15,691 nucleotides of DNA from Treponema sp. (lineage in GTDB: Bacteria > Spirochaetota > Spirochaetia > Treponematales > Breznakiellaceae), in assembly GCA_031268125.1 (NCBI GenBank), contig JAIRXT010000139.1, positions 1 to 15,691 on the forward strand, read 5' to 3'. Below the pieces are notes generated by a model. It was not told where the DNA came from. It did not search any database and saw only the letters and a program-made list of their open reading frames with translations. The position numbers were made by a program, and so were the translations under genes. This document shows, in pieces, positions 1 through 5,521 of the stretch (position 1 is its first letter; every line of letters starts with the position of its first letter).

Positions 1-366
1 GCGGTGGCCCTGCTGGAGGGTTCGTGGACCACGGTAAACGGCGGCGTCCCGGCGGGGCCCCTGGTATACGGCATCGGGGGGACTCTGGTGGTCCGGGACG
101 GGGTGGTGGAGGTATACAAAACCCGCCACAGCGGCAAACCTGACAGGATCATCAAGCCCGATCCGCTTCCGGCGGGCCGGGAAAACCTTGGCAAAGAGAC
201 GCTTTACCATCTGGACACCCGGGAACCGCTGTTCCCCATGCTCGATCTGCCCCTCAACCTGGCCGCCATGTCGATTCTTGACGCCGGGGCCCGGTCGGCC
301 CGGTCCTGTAAAATGGAACCGGTCAACGACGGGGTTTGGTGTATTGGGGACGATCCCTGGCTTTAA
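1..366 (+). CDS. Gfo/Idh/MocA family oxidoreductase, C-terminal part (5' end outside window)
   Basis: The reading frame is open from the first base and stops with TAA at 364-366, so only the last 121 residues of a larger protein are present. The start GSW-TTVNGG segment (about residues 7-15 of the visible part), the glycine-rich GIGGTLVV strand and the closing helix before a short polar tail match the C-terminal alpha/beta domain of NAD(P)-dependent Gfo/Idh/MocA dehydrogenases, in which this half builds the substrate pocket and the dimer sheet. The Rossmann half lies upstream of the window. The substrate cannot be told from this part. It precedes a sugar ABC importer and another Gfo/Idh gene at 5522-6601, so a role in oxidising or reducing an imported sugar is a reasonable inference. 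A long hairpin at 519-587 could end its transcript. Family call is fairly secure; exact reaction is unknown. Confidence 0.75.
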   Translation, partial: AVALLEGSWTTVNGGVPAGPLVYGIGGTLVVRDGVVEVYKTRHSGKPDRIIKPDPLPAGRENLGKETLYHLDTREPLFPMLDLPLNLAAMSILDAGARSARSCKMEPVNDGVWCIGDDPWL

Positions 367-463
367 TTGGGGCTGAATACCACAGGCTGTAATTTCGAAT
401 TCAACTTTCGATACAGGACAAATACATACAAAAACGAAGCAGTTCCAATATGGCGGAAGCGCC

Positions 464-478
464 GCTTTGGGTCTTGAC
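464..478 (+). repeat. 15-base direct repeat, copy 1, containing a -35-like box
   Basis: GCTTTGGGTCTTGAC occurs identically at 464-478 and 773-787. Each copy ends in TTGAC, so each supplies a -35-like hexamer (TTGACA at 474-479 here; TTGACG at 783-788 in copy 2). No convincing -10 box follows copy 1 at 16-18 bases, so copy 1 may be an inactive remnant of a duplicated promoter edge. About 15 bases after copy 1 lies TTTTTAGCGAAAAA, which shares the TAGCG centre of the operator found after copy 2. Confidence 0.6.
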
Positions 479-518
479 AACAATTTTATTTTTAGCGAAA
501 AAGCTCTCTTGTCTAACC

Positions 519-587
519 AAAAAATGGCTAAATTGCTTCTGTAAACATGGTTTTGAACGTAAATACCCTGCAATTTAGACATTTTTT
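519..587. terminator. Long stem-loop with A-rich and T-rich flanks, probable terminator
   Basis: The arms 519-536 and 570-587 are complementary over 18 positions with one mismatch, closing a 33-base loop. The left arm begins with AAAAAA and the right arm ends with TTTTTT, so it resembles an intrinsic terminator on either strand, though the loop is long and the stem AT-rich. It lies about 150 bases past the stop of the partial oxidoreductase. A matching hairpin with the same ATTTTTTACCTT exit stands at 4399-4468 after the second permease, and in both places a repeat module follows about 85-100 bases later. Confidence 0.6.
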
Positions 588-670
588 ACCTTAATTAACC
601 CTTTATAAGCAATGTTGGGTTTATTTAGGGGGAGGAAAGACGCCCGAAAGATGTAACAGGGGGTGGCGGT

Positions 671-775
671 GGAAAGAATCTGGGGTGGGGCCCCGGGTTT
701 TTCCAGCCGGCAGGACCCCTGGTGATTTTTATAGACGTCTTTTTCATCGAAAAATTCTGTAAAAGTAAAATTGCT
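671..775 (-). repeat. Dispersed hairpin repeat module, copy A1 (relative of 4570-4673, 6721-6827, 7071-7177)
   Basis: This 105-base block is closely similar to 4570-4673 along its whole length, from GGAAAGAATCTGGGG to AAAAGTAAAATTGCT. Weaker similarity extends upstream to about 636 and 4517. Its first 34 bases fold: GGAAA (671-675) pairs with TTTCC (700-704), then AATCTGGGG pairs with CCCCGGGTT across a single bulged G and some G-T pairs, with loop TGGGG. On the minus strand it carries CCAGGGGTCCTGCCGG (722-707), matching 15 of 16 bases in repeat B1. It contains no plausible reading frame. Confidence 0.75.
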
Positions 776-782
776 TTGGGTC

Positions 783-820
783 TTGACGGGGACACTAACA
801 ACTGATAGCGTTATCAGTTG
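783..820 (+). promoter_or_regulatory. Putative promoter with overlapping LacI/GalR-type operator
   Basis: CAACTGATA (799-807) and TATCAGTTG (812-820) form a perfect 9-base inverted repeat around GCGT. The inner TGATAGCGTTATCA has the central CG and flanking TGA..TCA pattern typical of LacI/GalR-family operators. A TTGACG box sits at 783-788, and with a 17-base spacer the -10 position is TAGCGT (806-811), a weak match lying inside the operator, so a bound repressor would cover the promoter. A strong ribosome binding site follows at 826-831. The regulator is not in the window. The inverted repeat is certain; operator identity is inferred from shape; the promoter is weak. Confidence 0.6.
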
Positions 821-901
821 TTGAAGAGGAGATATTCGAATGCATCCGAATGTTGTATACAGGCCTTCTGCAGCGGTTTCCTCGGTTAATTTTAAGGTCT
901 A

Positions 902-919
902 CCCCCCCCCCCCCCCCCC
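902..919 (+). repeat. Homopolymeric tract of 18 C
   Basis: Eighteen consecutive C follow GTCTA and are closed by GAAAAATAGAC, so the tract is flanked by the short inverted repeat GTCTA/TAGAC. Tracts of this length are prone to slipped-strand mispairing, and long G/C runs are a known phase-variation device in treponemes. Here the run lies inside the small frame starting at 840 and between the putative promoter and the importer genes. The true length may vary between cells or be misread by sequencing. Confidence 0.9.
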
Positions 920-955
920 GAAAAATAGACATTTTAAGCAATCTTTTTTTTCTTA

Positions 956-995
956 CAGGGGCTCTTGTAAAACACTGGTTTTGCAAGAGCCCCTG
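956..995. other. Very strong stem-loop in importer leader
   Basis: Arms CAGGGGCTCTTGTAAAAC (956-973) and GTTTTGCAAGAGCCCCTG (978-995) pair over all 18 positions, with one G-T wobble, around the 4-base loop ACTG. The bases after it (TGTTTTAG) are only moderately T-rich, so it is a poor intrinsic terminator but would be very stable in RNA. It lies 37 bases after the C tract. The near-perfect symmetry could also mark a small palindromic repeat. Confidence 0.85.
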
Positions 996-1042
996 TGTTT
1001 TAGCACGCCTAAAGCGGCAAAACCGGCGGGGCGGGGGTATTG

Positions 1043-1092
1043 GACTTGTTCAACAAGTCTCGCAAAAGGCTTTAGCCTTTTGCAATTTTTTT
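1043..1092 (+). terminator. Intrinsic terminator in the importer leader, preceded by a small palindrome
   Basis: GCAAAAGGC (1062-1070) and GCCTTTTGC (1075-1083) form a perfect 9-base stem with loop TTTA, followed by AA and seven T (1086-1092): a standard rho-independent terminator shape. Just upstream GACTTGTT (1043-1050) and AACAAGTC (1052-1059) form an 8-base palindrome around one C. The terminator lies 95 bases before the binding-protein ATG, so transcripts from the operator promoter would end here unless it is bypassed. Confidence 0.75.
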
Positions 1093-1097
1093 AAGGA

Positions 1098-1130
1098 AGT
1101 TGTTCGATAACCTTTAATTATCGAACAACT
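1098..1130. other. 13-base perfect stem-loop downstream of the leader terminator
   Basis: AGTTGTTCGATAA (1098-1110) pairs perfectly with TTATCGAACAACT (1118-1130) across loop CCTTTAA. Only CTATTT follows, so it is not a good terminator. It stands 46 bases before the Shine-Dalgarno sequence of the binding-protein gene and could be an operator, an mRNA 5' stabiliser or part of an attenuation system. Confidence 0.8.
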
Positions 1131-1147
1131 CTATTTCCGGCGTCAAT

Positions 1148-1165
1148 GGTATACGTATGTATACC
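1148..1165. promoter_or_regulatory. Inverted repeat GGTATAC-GTAT-GTATACC just upstream of the binding-protein RBS
   Basis: Seven-base perfect arms (1148-1154 and 1159-1165) enclose GTAT. The repeat ends 11 bases before the AGGAGG at 1177-1182. It could be a repressor site or a small hairpin near the ribosome entry site. The symmetry is direct; the role is not known. Confidence 0.5.
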
Positions 1166-1187
1166 TATTTTGTACGAGGAGGATTGT

Positions 1188-2510
1188 ATGAGACGTGTAG
1201 TTATGACAGCAGTGGGAGCATTGCTCGTGCTTGGTATTCTGGCCGGCTGCTCAAAAAAAACCGAGGTAAGCGGAACATCTCAGGCGGAAAAGGTTGTTTT
1301 CTGGACATCCCACGGGCCGCCCGACAATGGGATTCTTGAAAGTATCGCAACCGCCTATAACGCTACTAACCCGGAGGTACAGGTTCAGTTTGTGCAGGTT
1401 CCTGGTTCCGAGACCGATGTTACCAGTCTTATGACGGCGGTCCGGGGCGGGACAGGGCCGGATGTATACATGCTGGACCGGTTTACCGTTGCCCAGCGGG
1501 CTTCCGACGGTCTCCTGGAAGACCTGACGGCGGACCTGGCAAAACTGGACGCCAACCTTAAGGACAAGTATCTGTCCTTTGCTTGGGACGAGGACCAGTA
1601 CCGGGGTAGGACCTACGGTCTTCCCTTTGATACCGACACCCGGGGGCTGTATTACAACAAGCAGATGCTCATCGACGCGGGAATAGATCCTGCGGAACTG
1701 GACAAGAAAAACGGCCCCATTACCCTGGACCGGCTCCGGGAGATTGCCCGCAAGATCGATACAAAAGACGCCCAGGGAAATTACACCAAAGCCGGCTTTA
1801 TTCCCCAGATGGAACAGGGCTGGCACTATACCTGGGGCTTCCTCTTTGGCGGCGAATTTGCCGATCTTAGCGCCGGAAAAGTTACTCCCACCGATCCGGG
1901 GGTAGTGGCGGGTTTCCAGTACCTTTACGATTATAACAAGGAAATGGGTGTCCAGCAGGTGCAGACCTTTATTTCCAGCTATAACCCTCCCAATAATCCC
2001 CCCCAGCAGCATCCTTTTATCACCGGCCATTTGGCAATGATGATTACCGGGGACTGGTTCCTCAATACCATGCGGACTTATGCTCCGGATGTGGATTATG
2101 ACATCACGTATATTCCCAGTGTAAAGCAGGGGGACCAGCCTTCTACCTGGGCCGGCGGATGGACCTTCGTTGTTCCCACCGGGTCCAAAAAGAAAGAAGC
2201 GGCGGTACGGTTTATTCACTGGGCCTGCGGCGCCGAAGGCCAGCGGATCTACACCAGGGACTCCGGCCACTGTCCGACGCTTTTGTCAATCTCCAGCGAT
2301 GAATCCATCTTCACCGAAAAGCAGACTTATTTCCGGGAGGCCCTGTTCTTCACGAAGAGCCGGCCCCCTCTCCCGGTAGGGGCCCTGTACTGGGATGCCC
2401 TTTCCACAGCCCAGGACATGGTAGTCCAAAACGCCCAGACTCCGTTAGAGGCGCTCCGGCAGGCGGAACAGCAGACCCAGCCCCAGTTGGATAAGTTCCT
2501 CCCTCTGTAA
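1188..2510 (+). CDS. Carbohydrate ABC transporter substrate-binding lipoprotein (CUT1, SBP_bac_1 type)
   Basis: This 440-residue protein should capture a sugar or oligosaccharide in the periplasm and deliver it to the two permeases downstream. The ATG at 1188 is chosen because AGGAGG lies 5 bases before it and it gives a clean lipoprotein signal: MRR, a hydrophobic stretch, and the lipobox LAGC with Cys21 as lipidation site; an in-frame ATG at 1146 would add 14 residues and spoil the signal. The mature part begins with a beta strand VVFWTSHGP, then the family's TGPDVYMLD segment, YGLPFDTDTRGLYYNK near residues 146-161, and a GGWTFVVP element late in the protein, all typical of family 1 extracellular binding proteins. 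Length is normal. A terminator follows at 2522-2553, before the permeases. No ATPase is encoded nearby. The ligand cannot be named. Confidence 0.93.
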   Translation: MRRVVMTAVGALLVLGILAGCSKKTEVSGTSQAEKVVFWTSHGPPDNGILESIATAYNATNPEVQVQFVQVPGSETDVTSLMTAVRGGTGPDVYMLDRFTVAQRASDGLLEDLTADLAKLDANLKDKYLSFAWDEDQYRGRTYGLPFDTDTRGLYYNKQMLIDAGIDPAELDKKNGPITLDRLREIARKIDTKDAQGNYTKAGFIPQMEQGWHYTWGFLFGGEFADLSAGKVTPTDPGVVAGFQYLYDYNKEMGVQQVQTFISSYNPPNNPPQQHPFITGHLAMMITGDWFLNTMRTYAPDVDYDITYIPSVKQGDQPSTWAGGWTFVVPTGSKKKEAAVRFIHWACGAEGQRIYTRDSGHCPTLLSISSDESIFTEKQTYFREALFFTKSRPPLPVGALYWDALSTAQDMVVQNAQTPLEALRQAEQQTQPQLDKFLPL

Positions 2511-2521
2511 CCGGGTTGAAT

Positions 2522-2553
2522 GTGCGGCGGTCAAAAATCGCCGCACGTTTTTT
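2522..2553 (+). terminator. Intra-operon intrinsic terminator between binding protein and permeases
   Basis: GTGCGGCG (2522-2529) pairs with CGCCGCAC (2539-2546) around a 9-base loop and is followed by GTTTTTTA. It lies 11 bases after the stop of the binding-protein gene and about 50 before the first permease. Partial termination here would make more binding protein than membrane subunits, a common arrangement in sugar ABC operons; the 3' stem may also protect the upstream mRNA. Confidence 0.85.
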
Positions 2554-2605
2554 ATCATGGCGGCGCTGCCGTCCGGCAGTGCTGCCCGCTTTATAGGAGC
2601 GGTGT

Positions 2606-3505
2606 ATGCTTGAACGGTTGGATAAACGTAATCTGCGGAACGGTCTCTTATTTATCGCTCCCTGGATTATTGGTTTTCTTGTTCTTCAGATATATCCCAT
2701 CGGCTATTCGTTTTATTTAGCCGTAACAGAGTATTCGGGATTCGGCACGCCTCGTTTTACGGGGTTAAACAATGTTAAGGAACTATTCAGGGACCCGCTT
2801 CTTTCTACTACGATTTATAACACCCTGTTTTATACGGCCCTGTCGGTACCCATTGGTATTGTGGTTGCCCTTATCCTGGCGCTGGCGATGAACCAGAAGG
2901 TAAGGGAAGTGGCGGTCTACCGGGCCGTTTATTACCTTCCCTCGATTCTTCCCGCCTTTGCCCTGGTTTTCGTGTGGATACTTTTTACCAATCCCCAGTA
3001 CGGCCTGCTGAACCGCATTTTTGTGGCTCTGGGGCTGCCTTTTGTGGACTGGATAGGGGACCCGCGGTTTACCAAGCCTTCCCTGGTTATTCTGGCCCAA
3101 TACGGAGCGGGCGGACCGGCGCTGATCTTTCTGGCTTCCCTGCGATCCATACCGCACGATCTCTACGAATCCGCCGACATTGACGGGGCGGGGGTATTCA
3201 GGAAATTTTTTTACATTACCCTGCCCATGCTGACCCCGATAATTCTTTATCAAATTATCATGGGGTTAAGCGGCGGACTGCAGGTCTTTACCCAAGCATA
3301 CATTATATCCGGCGGGGCCCGCGGGGGTACGGTGGGCTCCCAGAATTCGCTGTTCTTTTACGTTTTGTATATCTACCAGAATGCTTTTAAGTACTCAAAG
3401 ATGGGATATGCCGCCTGTCTTTCGGTCTTGTTTTTCGCTGTTAGCGTTGTAATCGCCATGGCGGTGTTTCGCTGGGGGCGGAAATGGGTTTCCTACGACA
3501 CCTGA
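2606..3505 (+). CDS. Sugar ABC transporter permease, MalF/UgpA type
   Basis: A 299-residue inner-membrane subunit of a CUT1 importer. ATG at 2606 follows AGGAG (2595-2599) by 6 bases. A first membrane helix spans about residues 13-35, and further hydrophobic segments occur around 70-95, 105-128, 157-178, 210-235 and 265-290, giving six. The cytoplasmic EAA loop that docks the ATPase is clear at residues 187-207, reading YESADIDGAG and ending LP. The short N-terminus and early first helix fit the UgpA/LacF branch rather than E. coli MalF with its large extra loop. It follows the binding-protein gene after an internal terminator and is 15 bases from the second permease, with which it should pair. 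The cognate MsmX/UgpC-like ATPase must be encoded elsewhere and may be shared. Confidence 0.93.
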   Translation: MLERLDKRNLRNGLLFIAPWIIGFLVLQIYPIGYSFYLAVTEYSGFGTPRFTGLNNVKELFRDPLLSTTIYNTLFYTALSVPIGIVVALILALAMNQKVREVAVYRAVYYLPSILPAFALVFVWILFTNPQYGLLNRIFVALGLPFVDWIGDPRFTKPSLVILAQYGAGGPALIFLASLRSIPHDLYESADIDGAGVFRKFFYITLPMLTPIILYQIIMGLSGGLQVFTQAYIISGGARGGTVGSQNSLFFYVLYIYQNAFKYSKMGYAACLSVLFFAVSVVIAMAVFRWGRKWVSYDT

Positions 3506-3520
3506 TTATGGAGGAAGGAC

Positions 3521-4375
3521 ATGGGCAGCAATCCGAATTACCAAAAGAATATACGGTTTATATCGCGGAACGTCATACCCCGGATTATCCTGGTACTAAT
3601 GGGGATATTTTTTATCATGCCTTATTACTGGATGATCGTTACCTCTCTTAAGGGTACCGTGGAACTGCGGTCGGCGCCGCCTACGCTGTTCCCCCACGAG
3701 ATACACTTTGAGCATTACGGGGAGGCGGTTCGTTTTATACCATTTTTCCGGTATATGATGAACTCCCTGATTATCGTGGTTTTTTCTGTTATCGGGGCTA
3801 TTTTTTCCAATTCCCTGGTGGGGTACGGGTTCAGCCGCATCAACTGGCCCGGCAGGGAGAAAGTTTTTCTCATCGTTATCGCCACTATGTTTATTCCGTT
3901 TCCGGTGGTGCTGGTAGCCTTGTTTGACATATTTGCAAAATTCCACCTGGTAAACACTTACTTTCCGTTGATTATACCGGCGTATACCGGGCAGGCTTTG
4001 TATATTTTCATGATGCGCCAGTACCTTTTGACTATACCCAAGGAAATATCTGACGCGGGGTTCATCGACGGGGCCAATGAATTTGAAATATTCTACCGGC
4101 TGATTGTACCCCTGATGAAACCGGTTGTCGCGGTAGTGGCGATTTTTACGGCATTGGGATCGTGGAACGATTTTCTGGGACCGTTAATTTACCTTACCCG
4201 GCAGGAGATGTACACCCTTTCCATTGGGCTTCAGTTCTTCCGCTCCCAGCATGAGGTCGAATACAGCCTGCTCATGGCCGCCTCCACGCTGGTGGCCCTG
4301 CCGGTGGTAGTGATTTTCCTGTGCTTCCAGCGTTTCTTTGTAGAAGGCATCACTATGGGGGCGATCAAAGGATAG
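3521..4375 (+). CDS. Sugar ABC transporter permease, MalG/UgpE type
   Basis: The second permease, 284 residues, which with the preceding protein forms the translocation pore. ATG at 3521 follows GGAGGA/AAGGA (3510-3519). The first helix lies at about residues 20-43 and ends in the characteristic YYWMIVTSLK element. The EAA loop is at residues 175-197 (EISDAGFIDGANEFEIF, ending VPLMKP), and the GSWNDFLGPL segment at about 213-222 is typical of MalG-type subunits. The C-terminus ends VEGITMGAIKG, close to the family's usual VxGLTAGAVKG, so the gene is complete. A long hairpin at 4399-4468, 23 bases after the stop, should end the operon. Substrate range cannot be set from the permease. Confidence 0.93.
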   Translation: MGSNPNYQKNIRFISRNVIPRIILVLMGIFFIMPYYWMIVTSLKGTVELRSAPPTLFPHEIHFEHYGEAVRFIPFFRYMMNSLIIVVFSVIGAIFSNSLVGYGFSRINWPGREKVFLIVIATMFIPFPVVLVALFDIFAKFHLVNTYFPLIIPAYTGQALYIFMMRQYLLTIPKEISDAGFIDGANEFEIFYRLIVPLMKPVVAVVAIFTALGSWNDFLGPLIYLTRQEMYTLSIGLQFFRSQHEVEYSLLMAASTLVALPVVVIFLCFQRFFVEGITMGAIKG

Positions 4376-4398
4376 CCGCCGGAGCAGTAATTCTCATG

Positions 4399-4468
4399 AA
4401 AAATGGTCAAATGGTGCCGTTCCCGCGGGTATTACCCGGCGTTATCGTTCATCATTTGACCATTTTTT
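4399..4468. terminator. Long stem-loop terminator after the importer operon
   Basis: AAAAATGGTCAAATG (4399-4413) pairs perfectly with CATTTGACCATTTTT (4453-4467), followed by one more T. The loop contains a second small hairpin, CGGGTA-T-TACCCG (4425-4437). A-rich entry and T-rich exit allow terminator function on both strands. The shape and the ATTTTTTACCTT exit match 519-587. The left arm and first part of the loop recur at 6834-6869, and TATTACCCGGCG...TTCAT (4430-4452) resembles 6664-6686. Confidence 0.75.
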
Positions 4469-4569
4469 ACCTTGAAAACCCCTTGGGTTAAGGTAATTCA
4501 CGACAAGGATAATGGCGAAAAGAGCGCCGAAACAAGTAGCAGGGGTCCGGTTTCGCGAAAGCGAAAAGC

Positions 4570-4673
4570 GGAAAGAATCTGGGGCGGAGGCCCCGGATTT
4601 TCCCGGCCGGCAGGACTCCCGGTGATTTTATAGGCGTCTTTTCCATCAAAAATTTTGTAAAAGTAAAATTGCT
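4570..4673 (-). repeat. Dispersed hairpin repeat module, copy A2
   Basis: Near full-length match to 671-775. The head folds as GGGGC (4581-4585) with GCCCC (4590-4594) around GGAG, and the stem extends outward through AATCT/GGATT and GGAAA-type pairing, as in A1 with a few changes. The minus-strand core CCGGGAGTCCTGCCGG (4622-4607) matches 14 of 16 bases of the core in repeat B1. It lies about 100 bases after the operon terminator hairpin and ends 111 bases before the next gene, the same order as hairpin 519-587 plus module 671-775. Confidence 0.75.
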
Positions 4674-4784
4674 GGCGGATTTCTTCCTGGCCCTATACGA
4701 AAATCCAAATTGCGGATACCATAGAATTTCCGGTTCAAGATGGGTTTCGGATAAATCAATCTTATGTGTTTAAGGAGAAGGCAG

Positions 4785-5507
4785 ATGAAACGGAAGGTGT
4801 TGATTCTGTGCGGCGGCTGGGATGGGCATGAGCCTAAACTGGTAAGTGAACGTTTTAAAACGTTCCTTGAATCTGAGGACTTTGAAGTTACGGTTGAAGA
4901 GAGCCTGGATGTTCTGAACGACCCGGATCTGCTCAAAAGTTTGGACCTTTTTATCCCCGTGTGGACCATGAGTTCCGACCCGGCGCCGAAATTCGCCCCC
5001 CTGCTGGAGGCCGTTGGTTCCGGGCTGGGGATAGCGGGCAACCATGGCGGCATGTGTGATGCCTTCAGGCTGAGTACCGATTATCAGTTCCTCACGGGGG
5101 CAAACTGGGTTTCCCACCCCGGCGGGGACGGCACCAAGTACAAGGTCAACATCATCAGTAAATCCAACCCCATCACCGAAGGGATAAGGGATTTTGAAGT
5201 AAGTTCCGAACAGTACTATCTTCATGTGGACCCCGCCAACGAAGTCCTTGCCACAACCCGTTTCCCCGTGGCCCATTGGTACCATTCGGCCAACGGCGAG
5301 GTGGACGTACCCCAGGTCTGGACCCGGCGCTGGGGTTACGGCAGGGTCTTTTACAACGCCCTGGGGCACCATGACGACGTGTTCAATGTCCCCGAAGCCT
5401 GGGAACTGATGAAAAGGGGCCTCCTGTGGGCGGCGGAGGGCAAGCGCATCGCGGTTGAAAAGGGCCTTTCGGTAACCGACTGGACCAGCGATAAAAAGAT
5501 GTTTTAA
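4785..5507 (+). CDS. ThuA-like domain protein (trehalose utilisation family)
   Basis: A 240-residue cytoplasmic protein of the ThuA family, which has a class I glutamine amidotransferase-like fold. ATG at 4785 is preferred over an in-frame ATG at 4764 because AAGGAG (4772-4777) lies 7 bases before it and the protein then begins with the first beta strand KRKVLILCGG. Family signatures are visible in order: GGWDGHEP (residues 10-17), GLGIAGNHGG (80-89), GANWVSHPGG (105-114), EQYYLHVDP (143-151), and the closing WGYGRVFYNALGHHDD (184-199). In rhizobia ThuA works with the Gfo/Idh-type ThuB in keto-derivative formation from disaccharides; here a Gfo/Idh gene starts 14 bases downstream, which supports the same kind of pairing. 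A terminator and repeat separate it from the importer, so it probably has its own promoter; I found no strong one. The substrate is not known. Confidence 0.88.
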   Translation: MKRKVLILCGGWDGHEPKLVSERFKTFLESEDFEVTVEESLDVLNDPDLLKSLDLFIPVWTMSSDPAPKFAPLLEAVGSGLGIAGNHGGMCDAFRLSTDYQFLTGANWVSHPGGDGTKYKVNIISKSNPITEGIRDFEVSSEQYYLHVDPANEVLATTRFPVAHWYHSANGEVDVPQVWTRRWGYGRVFYNALGHHDDVFNVPEAWELMKRGLLWAAEGKRIAVEKGLSVTDWTSDKKMF

Positions 5508-5521
5508 TCAGGAGGCTTACG

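Larger units (their letters stand above)
840..1094 (+). other. Small open frame with good initiation signal and internal poly-C; possible leader peptide or decayed gene start
   Basis: GAGGAG at 826-831 stands 8 bases before an ATG at 840, directly after the operator, so initiation here looks real. The 84-codon frame gives a proline run from the C tract and then a sequence with no recognisable domain, and it crosses several stem-loops including the terminator at 1062-1092; its stop (1092-1094) overlaps the end of that T tract. One C fewer would move reading to a frame stopping at 1110; one C more would stop it at 926-928. It may be a translated leader whose passage affects termination, or the remnant of a gene interrupted by repeat DNA. 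I do not claim a functional protein. Confidence 0.25.
367..1187. other. Long structured intergenic region upstream of the sugar importer
   Basis: About 820 bases separate the partial oxidoreductase from the binding-protein gene. The first part (367-640) is AT-rich and holds a long hairpin; the middle carries a dispersed repeat module, a -35 box with an inverted-repeat operator, and a ribosome binding site with ATG; the last part holds an 18-base C run and four stem-loops. The individual elements are listed separately. I see no convincing conserved protein in any frame; the small frame at 840-1094 is the only one with a good initiation signal. Confidence 0.8.

Noticed and set aside
474..502. 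Promoter at the first TTGACA
   Set aside because: No acceptable -10 hexamer at 16-18 bases; kept only as part of the 15-base repeat.
1146..1187. Upstream ATG extending the binding protein by 14 residues
   Set aside because: It has no ribosome site, lies in an inverted repeat and would bury the lipoprotein signal; ATG 1188 has AGGAGG at ideal spacing.
367..1187. Known riboswitch class in the importer leader
   Set aside because: The stem-loops do not match any riboswitch core I can recognise; simple hairpins in series fit better.
1251..2270. 339-codon minus-strand frame inside the binding-protein gene
   Set aside because: Antisense shadow of a clearly identified gene; no domain.
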